Assembly: GCA_965225625.1 (NCBI GenBank)
Contig: CBDDBH010000005.1
Coordinates: 1-64,000 of the forward strand
Direction: 5' to 3'
DNA length: 64,000 nucleotides
From: CBDDBH01 sp965225625
GTDB lineage: Bacteria > Pseudomonadota > Gammaproteobacteria > JADZEE01
Shown here: piece by piece, positions 18,781 to 27,319 of the stretch
Layout: the number at the start of each line of letters is the position of its first letter
How positions within the stretch are numbered: position 1 is the stretch's first letter
The notes under the pieces: generated by a model
The model's database searches: none
What the model was told of the DNA's origin: nothing
What the model saw: only the letters and a program-made list of their open reading frames with translations
Translations under genes and position numbers: made by a program

Positions 18781-18856
18781 GGTAGCGGGGGCAGGATTTG
18801 AACCTGCGACCTTCGGGTTATGAGCCCGACGAGCTGCCAGACTGCTCCACCCCGCA
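18780..18856 (-). tRNA. Initiator tRNA-fMet (CAT)
   Basis: A complete 77-base cloverleaf with encoded CCA. The anticodon loop CTCATAA is flanked by the GGG/CCC pairs diagnostic of initiator tRNA. Positions 1 and 72 are T and T, keeping the end mismatch that marks initiators although E. coli has C-A there. Its 3' end faces the island with the tRNA-derived repeats. Confidence 0.95.
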
Positions 18857-18933
18857 ATCGATGCGGCGGCAGTCTACGCAGGGGTTACGCGCTTTGCAAG
18901 TCGCTGAAGATAACTATCTGAAACTTTGATAAT

Positions 18934-20019
18934 TTATTCGGCCAGCGTTACAGGCCTGCGCTGTGCTCCCCAGTTCCCGTGCGGACCGTCGAATACGCCC
19001 GCGCACGAAGTTCCACAGTTACGGCAACAGCCATCGTCAGTGAGCTGCCAATGCGATAATTCATACCAGTCGCGAGCCACGAGTATTTCACCGCAGGCGT
19101 GGCAATAGGTACTGCCGCCCCGCTGGTCGTGGACATTACCGGTGTAAACGTAGCGCAGGCCATTGGCCAGGGCGATGTCGCGGGCGCGGGTTAAAGTTGC
19201 GGGCGGCGTGTTGGTTTTATCCAGCATTTTCCAATCGGGGTGAAACGCCGTGAAATGAAGCGGCACGTCCGGACCGAGGTTATCCATCACCCACTGACTG
19301 AGTTGATCGATTTCGGCGGCGGAATCATTCTCGTCCGGGATCAATAGGTTGGTCAGCTCGAACCAGACGTCGGTTTCCTGCTTTAGATAAATCAGTGTCT
19401 CCAGCACCGGTTGCAGCCGGCCACCCGTGACGTATTTGTAAAACCGTTCGGTAAACGCTTTGAGATCAACATTCGCGGCATCCATGTGGCGGAAAAATTC
19501 TACCCGCGGCTGCGCAGATATATAGCCTGCGGTAACCGCGACGGTCTTGATGCCAAGGGCCTTACAGGCCTGCGCAACATCGAGCGCGTACTCGAGAAAA
19601 ATTACCGGGTCGTTATAGGTAAATGCGACGCTGCGACAGCCGTGACGTTCGGCGGCCGCAGCAATCAGCTCAGGGGAGGCCGCATCCGACAACGTGTCGA
19701 ACTCACGCGATTTACTGATATCCCAGTTCTGGCAAAACTTACATGCCAGGTTGCAGCCGGCAGTCCCGAACGACAACACCGGCGTACCCGGCAAGAAATG
19801 GTTAAGCGGCTTCTTCTCGATCGGATCAACGCAGAAACCACTTGAACGACCATAGGTGGTAAGCGTTATTTGTCCATCGTGACAGTCCCGCACAAAACAA
19901 AGACCGCGCTGTCCGTCGCGCAGCTTACACTCGCGCGGACACAAGTCGCACTGTACCCGGCCATCGTCTAAGACGTGCCAGTAGCGGGTCGGAAAATGCT
20001 CACTGATTGTGACGCCCAT
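18934..20019 (-). CDS. amrS: AmmeMemoRadiSam system radical SAM protein
   Basis: Radical SAM enzyme of the conserved but biochemically unassigned AmmeMemoRadiSam trio. It has 361 residues. The 4Fe-4S cluster motif is GCNLACKFCQNWDISK. The N-terminus has a CDLCPRECKLRDGQRGLCFVR cysteine cluster (CDLCPRECKL then GLCFVR), and the C-terminus carries zinc-ribbon-like pairs (YCHACGEI, CCRNCG). It is divergent from the Memo-like and AMMECR1-like genes, with 85 bp between starts that must hold promoters for both. Confidence 0.92.
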   Translation of the reverse strand: MGVTISEHFPTRYWHVLDDGRVQCDLCPRECKLRDGQRGLCFVRDCHDGQITLTTYGRSSGFCVDPIEKKPLNHFLPGTPVLSFGTAGCNLACKFCQNWDISKSREFDTLSDAASPELIAAAAERHGCRSVAFTYNDPVIFLEYALDVAQACKALGIKTVAVTAGYISAQPRVEFFRHMDAANVDLKAFTERFYKYVTGGRLQPVLETLIYLKQETDVWFELTNLLIPDENDSAAEIDQLSQWVMDNLGPDVPLHFTAFHPDWKMLDKTNTPPATLTRARDIALANGLRYVYTGNVHDQRGGSTYCHACGEILVARDWYELSHWQLTDDGCCRNCGTSCAGVFDGPHGNWGAQRRPVTLAE

Positions 20020-20104
20020 TGGTTTAATCCTTGTCTTCTAACTATAGCTGACGCCTGCGCAAGCTCCTATACTAAGGGCAATCACAACGTTACAGGCAAA
20101 CGCT

Positions 20105-20890
20105 ATGACAACTCGAGCAGCGGCAGTAGCGGGCGCATTTTATCCCGCTGATGCGAGTGCTTTGCAGCAAGCGGTGAGTCACTATCTCGACCAGGTTTCG
20201 CAAAGCGAATCATCATCCAAAGCCATCATTGCACCGCATGCCGGTTACGTCTACTCCGCGCCGGTAGCGGCCCACGCCTATCAGCGCATCCCACGCACCC
20301 GGGTGACGCGCGTTGTATTGCTAGGCCCAGCCCACTATGTTTTTTTGCGCGGTATGGCGTTGCCCAGCGTCGCAAACTTCGCAACGCCGCTGGGACAAAT
20401 ACCAATCGACCGCGAGGCTGTCGCCGCGGTGGAACACCTACCGCAAGTTGTCATCATGGACGAGGCCCACGCCGAAGAACATTGCCTGGAGGTGCATCTG
20501 CCCTTTCTGCAACAGATACTGGGCAGCTTCGAGCTGGTTCCGTTTGTGGTCGGTGAAACGACGCCAGAGGAAGTGTGCGAAGTGCTGGATACACTTTGGG
20601 GCGGAGACGAAACCCTGATCCTGGTGAGTTCCGATCTCAGTCATTACCACGACTATCAAACCGCACGTCGTATCGACGCGCAGACGACCAGCGCGATAGA
20701 ACGCTTCGAGATCGCCAATATCGGACCCGAGGACGCGTGCGGCTGCCGCGCCGTGAATGGATTATTGCGCATAGCCCAGCAACGAGGCATGCACATTGAG
20801 ACACTCGAAGTAGCCAACTCCGGCGACACCGCGGGACCGCGCGATGCCGTTGTTGGTTATGGTGCATATGCCGTCAACTTACCCGAATAA
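20105..20890 (+). CDS. amrB: AmmeMemoRadiSam system protein B (MEMO1 family)
   Basis: MEMO1-family protein related in fold to extradiol dioxygenases. It has 261 residues. Conserved His/Cys-containing segments are APHAGYVYSAPVAAHAY, LLGPAHYV, HAEEHCLEVHLPFLQ and SSDLSHYHDY, plus DACGCRAVNGLL. Metal-ligand His residues of the family appear present. Its activity in bacteria is not established. It is 3 bp upstream of the AMMECR1-like gene, so the two are one operon. Confidence 0.93.
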   Translation: MTTRAAAVAGAFYPADASALQQAVSHYLDQVSQSESSSKAIIAPHAGYVYSAPVAAHAYQRIPRTRVTRVVLLGPAHYVFLRGMALPSVANFATPLGQIPIDREAVAAVEHLPQVVIMDEAHAEEHCLEVHLPFLQQILGSFELVPFVVGETTPEEVCEVLDTLWGGDETLILVSSDLSHYHDYQTARRIDAQTTSAIERFEIANIGPEDACGCRAVNGLLRIAQQRGMHIETLEVANSGDTAGPRDAVVGYGAYAVNLPE

Positions 20891-20893
20891 ATT

Positions 20894-21454
20894 ATGAACG
20901 ATAAGCTGCACCCAAACTCCGAGCGACAGTTGCTCGATACCGCCCGGGTATCAATCGATCATGGCTTGGAGCACGCCGTACCAGTCTCGGTCACGCCGGC
21001 GGATTTCGACGCAGGGGTCGCCAAGCACGGCGCCAGCTTTGTCACCTTGTACTTAGATGGCGGCCTGCGCGGTTGCATTGGCTCGTTGGAAGCGTATCGC
21101 CCTTTGATTGAAGACGTTGCCGGAAATGCATTTGCGGCTGCCTTCGATGATCCCCGCTTCGAGCCTTTGCAACGTGAGGATTTTGTCGAACTCGTCATCC
21201 ATCTATCGGTATTGTCGGCGCCAGAGCCGCTGAGCTTCAGCGACGAGGACGATTTATTACGGAAGTTACGACCTGATATCGATGGGCTGATAATCGAGGC
21301 CCACGGTAAGCGCGCGACCTATCTCCCCAGCGTTTGGGAAATGCTGCCCGCACCGCTGGATTTTCTAACGGAATTGAAGCAAAAAGCGGGGTTAGCTGGC
21401 GCTACGGTACCTGGTTTAAAAGCCTGGCGCTACACGACTCACTCTTTTACCTAA
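20894..21454 (+). CDS. amrA: AmmeMemoRadiSam system protein A (AMMECR1 family)
   Basis: AMMECR1-domain protein of 186 residues. The core reads FVTLYLDGGLRGCIGSLEAYRPL, quoted as FVTLYLDGGLRGCIGSLEAY, then AFDDPRFEPLQREDFVELVIHLSVL and TYLPSVWEMLP. The LRGCIG motif is the family hallmark. The molecular role is unknown; the trio is conserved across bacteria and archaea. No frame or composition anomaly is seen. Confidence 0.93.
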   Translation: MNDKLHPNSERQLLDTARVSIDHGLEHAVPVSVTPADFDAGVAKHGASFVTLYLDGGLRGCIGSLEAYRPLIEDVAGNAFAAAFDDPRFEPLQREDFVELVIHLSVLSAPEPLSFSDEDDLLRKLRPDIDGLIIEAHGKRATYLPSVWEMLPAPLDFLTELKQKAGLAGATVPGLKAWRYTTHSFT

Positions 21455-21489
21455 TAATAGATTGCCGCGCGCGAAGCGCTTCGGGCCTG

Positions 21490-22317
21490 TCAAAGACAAG
21501 TGCCCACCGAGCGGGGCAGACAGCGCCGCCCATCCAACCACAATGCATGGTCAAACCGCGCGCCCTCAAGGTCGGCGCCGCCCAGAATTGCATCCCGAAG
21601 ATCCGCATAGGACAGATCTGCGGCACGCAGATTGGCGTAAGCAAAATCTGACCGTTGCAGATTCGCGCCAGTTAACCTGGCACCTTGCAGATCTGAATAA
21701 CCGAAAAATGCGCCGCTGAGATCCGCGTAGGCAAGATCGGCACCGCGCAAACGCGTGCCAAGAAACTCGGCTTGCGTAAGACGTGCATTACGCAGTAGCG
21801 CGTTGGATAGATCGGCTTTACTGAAATTTGCGCGCTGCTTTTGGCAGTTGGACCAGTTGACAGCAGGCGCCGCGGGCGCATTACAGCTTGGTAGAGCGCT
21901 GGGATCACCGGGACCTGCGAGATAGGCAAACGCACCAATGGTAACGACGGCAAGTGCAACGCCAATGGCGGGGAATACGTTATTGCGGCGGTCGGGCCGC
22001 AGGCTTGCAAGCACGCGCTCGCGCCTTTGCCGCCGAGCGGTAACATCTTGCGGTTCGGCACGGCTATCTTGTGTATCTCGCTCCTCATCGGCCCGGCCGA
22101 GCGCTACTGGTGCAATGCCATCGCTGCTGAATGGCGGGCAATCCGCGGCTGCGACCCAACTTTTGCGATCGTTACTCAACTCATCGTCTACGCGGACTCT
22201 GCCAAGTACAAGATAACGTTTGATAACAGCAACACGGAACGGTCCGCGCACAGTGGCCCCGCGCCGCACATACCAGAGTTGTAATTGCGGCTTGGACGGC
22301 TGCTCAGCTGCGGACAT
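21490..22317 (-). CDS. GYF_2-domain membrane protein with pentapeptide repeats
   Basis: A 275-residue protein with three parts. Residues about 13-60 form a GYF_2-like domain (LWYVRRGATVRGPF, VDDELSNDRKSWVAA). One membrane helix is at about 114-132 (VFPAIGVALAVVTIGAFAYL). A C-terminal pentapeptide-repeat solenoid from about 155 shows A(D/N)L/F every five residues (ADLSNALLRNARLTQAEF, ADLAYADLSGAFFGYSDL, ANLQRSDFAYANLRAADLSY). The N-terminus would be cytoplasmic and the solenoid periplasmic. Pentapeptide solenoids often bind proteins, but no specific function is inferred. Confidence 0.82.
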   Translation of the reverse strand: MSAAEQPSKPQLQLWYVRRGATVRGPFRVAVIKRYLVLGRVRVDDELSNDRKSWVAAADCPPFSSDGIAPVALGRADEERDTQDSRAEPQDVTARRQRRERVLASLRPDRRNNVFPAIGVALAVVTIGAFAYLAGPGDPSALPSCNAPAAPAVNWSNCQKQRANFSKADLSNALLRNARLTQAEFLGTRLRGADLAYADLSGAFFGYSDLQGARLTGANLQRSDFAYANLRAADLSYADLRDAILGGADLEGARFDHALWLDGRRCLPRSVGTCL

Positions 22318-22412
22318 GATTATGTAGTTCGGAAACGGGGGTTTAGGCAGCTACTCGTTTCAAGATCCGTGCCAACAAACTACACCGCCAGGCGCGGGCG
22401 GCACCAATTACT

Positions 22413-22955
22413 TCAATCGGCGTTCAGTCGTTGATAGCGTGTCTGCTCGCGGCGCGCAGCAGCCGCGCCTGCGACATCACCGAGGCCATCGCGGGCACGC
22501 GCAATGAGTTCCCAGTTAGCCGCCAACAGGCGCGTATTATCGGTCGCCAGGTTATTGGATTTCTGAGCAACATCAATGGCCTGGCGCAACATTCCTTGTT
22601 CCAGACGGAGCGCTGCCAGGCGATGCCACGGCCATGGATTCGCAGGTTCAATGCGAATGGCGCGCTCGAGTGTCGCGGCCGCCCGTGCGCGATCACCCGC
22701 GTGCGCCTGCACTTGTGCTTGTTCCAGTAACGCAAGTGCAGGGACACTCTGGGTCGCTGCAGCGGCAGGCGCGTCAACAGTTGCCGTCGATGATGCGTTT
22801 TCGGTGGCAATTTCTAGCCGTTCTGCGGACACGGTAGGTTCCACCGGGATCTCTGTCATACGATCTTCAACTGGAGCAGGCTGCGATGGTGAATTACTTG
22901 CACAACCACTCGCGATAATTACCGCAGCGGCGAAAATAAGTTGTTTCCGTCTCAT
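22413..22955 (-). CDS. TPR-containing lipoprotein, function unknown
   Basis: A 180-residue protein with a lipoprotein signal (MRRKQLIFAAAVIIASGCAS; Cys18 would be lipidated). A Ser/Thr/Ala/Pro-rich linker follows, then tetratricopeptide-like helices from about residue 75 (ALALLEQAQVQAHAGDRARA, ATLERAIRIEPANPWPWHRL, AALRLEQGMLRQAIDVAQKS). Its start overlaps the mrcB stop by four bases (ATGA), so it is translated with PBP1b. Several proteobacteria carry an outer-membrane lipoprotein partner of PBP1b (LpoB); this one is TPR-based and a partner role is only inferred from position. Confidence 0.75.
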   Translation of the reverse strand: MRRKQLIFAAAVIIASGCASNSPSQPAPVEDRMTEIPVEPTVSAERLEIATENASSTATVDAPAAAATQSVPALALLEQAQVQAHAGDRARAAATLERAIRIEPANPWPWHRLAALRLEQGMLRQAIDVAQKSNNLATDNTRLLAANWELIARARDGLGDVAGAAAARREQTRYQRLNAD

Positions 22956-25279
22956 CTGAACAAACCTCCCAACGCGTCCACACCTCGTTCAAGCACGCCT
23001 GGGTGTTTACACGCACGGTAACTCAGCGATTCGGGCACTGCCAGAAACGGCGCCTGCACCGCGCCTGGACACCCGCCATCAGTCAGTTCCGTTCCGTCGT
23101 CAGTCACTGTGTGCCAGCTGATACCCTTTGGCGCCGGGCGTGTTAGCGGCACCGCAATATCGCGCATCAACGCCGCCCAAATCGGCAGAGCCCCGCTTGC
23201 TCCCGTCAAACCAGCCGGCTGATTATCGTCACGCCCCACCCATACGACCGTCAGTACGTTGTCACCATAGCCTGCGAACCAACTGTCACGTAAATCATCG
23301 GTAGTGCCAGTCTTGCCGGCCAGCGGCAAGCTTGGTGCCAGAATTGACCGCGCTGTACGCGCCGTTCCGTCATTAATAACGCCGGTCAGTAGATATTGCA
23401 GCAAGTAGCTTTCTCCACTGCCCACTGTCTGTTCTATTTCCAAACCATATCGCTGCAGCGGTCCGCCATCGCGGTCTACGACCGCGCGAATTGCACTTAC
23501 AGGTGTTCGAAAACCGCCACTCGCCATAGTCTGGTACACCTGCGCGACTTCCAAAGGTGTCATCTCCACTGCGCCCAGGAATACGGAAGGATACTCCGGC
23601 AGGTCGATCTGCGCTCCCAGGTCGCGCAACGTACGCCTCACTTTTGCATAGCCCAGATCCAAACCCAGACGGGCCGATGCGAGGTTATAACTATGAACCA
23701 GCGCTGTGCGCAAACTCACAGGACCGTGAGCAAGCCGATCGTAGTTGTCCGGCCGCCATAACTGGCCGCTACCGTCGACCAATTCGAGCGCTTCGTCGTC
23801 AAGCGTTGATGCCACGGAGTAACGTTGCGGCTCGCGCAAGGCGGTCAGATAAACAACTGGCTTGATCAGCGAACCGATCTGGCGCCGTGCGTCCAATACG
23901 TGGTTAAACCCGGGGAACCGAGCATCGCGGCCCGCTACCATTGCAACCACCTCGCCGGTGGCTACTACCGTCGTAACCAGCGCGGCCTGCAGACTTTTGG
24001 CGGGCAATCCTCGCCCCGATTCAAGCCGCGACAAGGTCGTCGCGACGACCTGCTCGGCGCGTTGCTGCACTGCGGGATCGAGGGTCGTGAAAATTTGCAA
24101 ACCGGCCGAGCGCAGATCCTTCTCACGATAATGAATTCTCAGTTGTCGCCGGACCAGGTCCAAAAAACCCGGATGACGACCCCCGGCACGGCCCACCGAC
24201 GACGCCAGACCAAGCGGTGTGGCGGCTAACTGGGCTGCCCGCGCCGTTGAAATCTTGCCGAGATCACGCATTACCCGTATTACCAGGTTTCGCCGATCCC
24301 GCGCGCGTGCGGGATGACGCCTCGGGTTGTAGTACGAAGCGCCTTTGGGCAAAGCGGCCAGCAGCGCCAACTGTTGCGGTGCCAGCTCGATTAGTGGTCG
24401 CCCAAAATAGTGCTGCGCAGCCAAGCCGAAACCGTGGATAGCGCGCTCGCCATCTTGTCCCAGGTAAATTTCGTTCAGGTAGGCTTCAAAAATCTCCTCC
24501 TTGCTATAGCGCTGTTCCAGCAGCAACGCCATTACCACTTCATTGAACTTGCGCCACCAGGTACGTTCATGTTGCAGATACAGATTTTTCACCAGTTGCT
24601 GGGTGATTGTGCTACCGCCTTGTTCGATTCGCCCAGCGGTAAGATTCACTAATGCAGCGCGCGCAATAGCCCAAAAATCTAAGCCGTGATGGGCAAAAAA
24701 CGAGCGATCTTCAACAGCAATAATCGCATCGACCAGTTCCACGGGTACCTCAGCAAACCGCACAAGTAACCGATCCTCTTTGTGCCGCGGAAAAATCTTG
24801 GCAATCTCCCGCGGCTCAAGTCGAACCAATGCTGCAAACTCTTGCGCTGAGCCAGCGCTCAACTCGGAGATTCTATTTGCCGCGAACCGCAAATTGATGT
24901 GTGCGCCCGATTCAGGACCATCCCAGAATGTGAACCCGCGACTGTAAAGTTGCATGCGATTGGCGGTAACAGCGAACTGTCCGGGACCAGTAATGCGATC
25001 GACGACGCGATAACCCAGCGCCGTTAACTCTGCTGCAATTTCTTCAGACGTGACCGCTAACCCTGGGTATAACTCCATTGGTCGTGCAAACACCCGCGCC
25101 GGCAACTCCCAGCGCGCGCCTTCGAACTTCATCCGCACCACCCGATCGGTCCATAGGAGGAATGCCGTTATAAACAAGGCCATCATCAAAAACGCATGGA
25201 ACGCTTTCCAACGATGGCGGCGCCAAAACCCGGAGCGTTTGGCGGGAGCCCGACGCTTAGAACGCTTTTTAGTCGTCAT
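22952..25279 (-). CDS. mrcB: Bifunctional penicillin-binding protein 1B
   Basis: Class A PBP that polymerises and crosslinks peptidoglycan. From ATG 25279 (MTTKKRSKRRAPAKRSG) it has 775 residues. There is one membrane helix (AFLMMALFITAFLLW), a UB2H-like domain (EEIAAELTALGYRVVDRI), a GT51 transglycosylase with the catalytic Glu in VEDRSFFAHHGLDF and GGSTITQQLVKNLYL, and a transpeptidase with RQIGSLIKPVVYL (Ser-x-x-Lys), SYN in HSYNLASARL and KTGTT. The gene is complete and of normal length. A start 7 codons upstream (25300) is possible but less likely. Confidence 0.96.
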   Translation of the reverse strand: MTTKKRSKRRAPAKRSGFWRRHRWKAFHAFLMMALFITAFLLWTDRVVRMKFEGARWELPARVFARPMELYPGLAVTSEEIAAELTALGYRVVDRITGPGQFAVTANRMQLYSRGFTFWDGPESGAHINLRFAANRISELSAGSAQEFAALVRLEPREIAKIFPRHKEDRLLVRFAEVPVELVDAIIAVEDRSFFAHHGLDFWAIARAALVNLTAGRIEQGGSTITQQLVKNLYLQHERTWWRKFNEVVMALLLEQRYSKEEIFEAYLNEIYLGQDGERAIHGFGLAAQHYFGRPLIELAPQQLALLAALPKGASYYNPRRHPARARDRRNLVIRVMRDLGKISTARAAQLAATPLGLASSVGRAGGRHPGFLDLVRRQLRIHYREKDLRSAGLQIFTTLDPAVQQRAEQVVATTLSRLESGRGLPAKSLQAALVTTVVATGEVVAMVAGRDARFPGFNHVLDARRQIGSLIKPVVYLTALREPQRYSVASTLDDEALELVDGSGQLWRPDNYDRLAHGPVSLRTALVHSYNLASARLGLDLGYAKVRRTLRDLGAQIDLPEYPSVFLGAVEMTPLEVAQVYQTMASGGFRTPVSAIRAVVDRDGGPLQRYGLEIEQTVGSGESYLLQYLLTGVINDGTARTARSILAPSLPLAGKTGTTDDLRDSWFAGYGDNVLTVVWVGRDDNQPAGLTGASGALPIWAALMRDIAVPLTRPAPKGISWHTVTDDGTELTDGGCPGAVQAPFLAVPESLSYRACKHPGVLERGVDALGGLFR

Positions 25280-25483
25280 ACAGCACCAGGCCGCTGGCAC
25301 CGAACCCGATTTCCTTTGCGCAGCGTTCGGATTTCATTCCTTTAGGGCCAGGACGAACCCAGCGGATCTGTATGTAAGCAAACGGGGTGAATCACACCGG
25401 CGCGCATCTGCGCCAAGCTTGGGAGAATGTCCGACAACCAGGGTAGGGCACTAAGTTCCGACGGACCGCCCCATGGCACAGGC

Positions 25484-25520
25484 AAAAAAAAATGCCCCGA
25501 TTGTGCTCGGGGCATTTCGA
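25484..25520 (-). terminator. Rho-independent terminator of the H1-like gene
   Basis: On the minus strand AAATGCCCCGA-GCACAA-TCGGGGCATTT is followed by a run of about nine T, 45 bp after the H1-like stop. The reverse orientation also ends in an A/T-rich arm, but no plus-strand gene lies nearby. Confidence 0.85.
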
Positions 25521-25565
25521 TAAATCCTTATAAATACAGATCCTTGCAATCCCGGGGTCCGCTCC

Positions 25566-26034
25566 TTATCGACCGCCATGCTTGCGATCGTAGTCCTGTT
25601 CCCAATTTCGGACAAAGGCCTTGACGGCCCTCTGCAGCGCTTCCTTTCGAAGTCGTGCTGCCTTGCGCTCTTTTGCTGCCTGCAACCTTTCCGCGCGTCG
25701 GCTGCGGACTTCGTCGCGTTTAGCCTTGAGCTTCGTCCGTCTGGCTTTTGCCAGTTCTTCCTTGGATTGCTTTACCGCGCTTTTCTTAGCGCCGCTTTTT
25801 TTTTGTTTTCCGCTTTGCGGGACTTTTTTTAGCCGTTTTCTTTTTGGCTTTCTTTTTAGCGGTTTTTTTCTTGGTCGCTTTTTTCTTGGTCGCTTTTTTC
25901 TTAGTGGCTTTTTTCTTTGAAGCCTTTTTCTTGGCTTTCTTCTTGGTGGTCTTTTTCTTTACTACCCGCTTCTTCGCAGCCGTCTTCTTCTTAGCTGCTT
26001 TCTTCCTCGAAGTTTTCTTCCTAGGACTTGCCAT
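25566..26034 (-). CDS. Histone H1-like Lys/Ala-rich protein, frameshift in an A run
   Basis: The first 82 residues from ATG 26034 are almost only Lys, Ala, Thr and Arg in KKKATKK-type repeats, as in bacterial H1-like nucleoid or AlgP-like proteins. The continuous frame stops at 25786. Shifting by one base in the A-rich run at about 25795-25803 opens a further 70 or so residues (SGAKKSAVKQSKEELAKARR, AERLQAAKERKAARLRKEAL, then RAVKAFVRNWEQDYDRKHGGR), a charged coiled-coil-like tail with its own stop at 25566. The terminator after 25566 supports the longer gene. The A run could be a sequencing error or a phase-variable tract. Confidence 0.72.
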
Positions 26035-26213
26035 AGTTACAACCCCCTAGCTAGCAGTTGAAAAAAAATTAAACACACCATACGGAACTATATACATCAC
26101 TAACCTAGAATGTGCAATGAAATTCTGCAAACAATGCAAATTGTTTCAACAATTTTTTTCTATGTAGTTGCGATCCATTAACGTGTTTGATCGAATTACA
26201 AATACTCACAGCG

Positions 26214-26867
26214 CTATTTTAAAGCATCTACTACTCGCTGCCGTATGTCATCAACGCTGCCGATTCCCTGAACCCGAACAAATTCACCGACAGTTTCGGA
26301 ATTCGATTCAGCTTTCTCAGAATAAAAATCAATCAACGGTTCAGTTTGTTCATGGTAAACCGCAAGGCGGTTGCGTACCGTGTCTTCCTTGTCATCGTCG
26401 CGCTGAACCAAGACTTCGCCGGTTTCGTTATCATGCCCGGCAAGCGTCGGTGCGTTGAATTCAACGTGATAGGTACGGCCGGAACCGGGGTGAATCCGCC
26501 GTCCGGACAAGCGGCGAACGATCTCATCATCGGCTACGTTAATTTCGATAACTTTATCTACGGTAACGCCGAGTTCCTCTAAACCTTCGGCCTGGGGTAT
26601 GGTGCGCGGGAATCCATCGAACAAAAATCCGGAAGCACAATCCGGCTCAGCTATGCGTTCGCGAACCAAGCCGAGGATGATCTCATCGGAAACCAAAGCG
26701 CCTGAATCCATAATCTGTTTGGCCTGCAGACCAAGGCTGGTACCGGCCTTCACAGCCGCGCGCAGCATATCGCCAGTGGAAATTTTGGGTATTCCAAATT
26801 CTGCACAAATCAGATCGGCCTGAGTTCCTTTACCGGCCCCCGGTCCACCTAATAGAATCAACTTCAT
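26214..26867 (-). CDS. adk: Adenylate kinase
   Basis: Interconverts ATP + AMP and 2 ADP. I chose ATG 26867 (MKLILLGGPGAGKGTQADLI) because an upstream MIGGVN extension is not conserved and an AGGTG lies upstream of this ATG. The P-loop GGPGAGKGT, the AMP site STGDMLRAAVKAG, the FDGFPRT motif and a long LID domain (HPGSGRTYHVEFNAP) are present. The length is 217 residues, normal for the long form. Confidence 0.97.
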   Translation of the reverse strand: MKLILLGGPGAGKGTQADLICAEFGIPKISTGDMLRAAVKAGTSLGLQAKQIMDSGALVSDEIILGLVRERIAEPDCASGFLFDGFPRTIPQAEGLEELGVTVDKVIEINVADDEIVRRLSGRRIHPGSGRTYHVEFNAPTLAGHDNETGEVLVQRDDDKEDTVRNRLAVYHEQTEPLIDFYSEKAESNSETVGEFVRVQGIGSVDDIRQRVVDALK

Positions 26868-26915
26868 ATTTACACCTCCGATCACCCCAGGCAGGGGCGC
26901 GATAACTTAGCAGCG

Positions 26916-27287
26916 ATGAAACTCGATTTCGAGACCGATGGATGCAAGTACATGATCCGCGGGTACCATGAAGACGGTGTTGTAATTAACGAGCAACGGT
27001 ATCGGCATAGCTTAATTGTAACGCCCACACAACTGGTGCTGGAATGGCCACCCGCGTCAGTCTACGAATTAAGCGCTGCCGACATTGGCGCGATCATCGA
27101 TCTGGATCCCGAACTCGTGCTTCTGGGAACCGGTAGCCGGCAGTCGTTTCCAGCCGCGGAAATAACGCGCGCAATACACGAGGCTGGAATAGGGCTGGAA
27201 GTCATGAGCACGCCAGCCGCCTGCCGAAGTTTTACGATACTTGCGGCCGAACAGCGCCGTGTAGCAGCGGCTTTGATGATTGAATAG
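26916..27287 (+). CDS. Mth938-like domain protein (NDUFAF3/DUF498 family)
   Basis: A 123-residue single-domain protein with VINEQRYRHSLIVTP at the start and the core LSAADIGAIIDLDPELVLLG followed by GTGSRQSFP. The family includes a mitochondrial complex I assembly factor; in bacteria the role is not established. It is divergent from adk (48 bp between starts) and convergent with rpoS. Confidence 0.88.
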   Translation: MKLDFETDGCKYMIRGYHEDGVVINEQRYRHSLIVTPTQLVLEWPPASVYELSAADIGAIIDLDPELVLLGTGSRQSFPAAEITRAIHEAGIGLEVMSTPAACRSFTILAAEQRRVAAALMIE

Positions 27288-27319
27288 GGCTGCGGCGCGG
27301 CAGAACCCAACAGCGCCGA

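Noticed and set aside
25269..25337. 22-codon ORF overlapping the mrcB start, with an AAAGGA upstream
   Set aside because: Too short, overlaps mrcB, and an in-frame upstream stop leaves no conserved start; could be checked by conservation.
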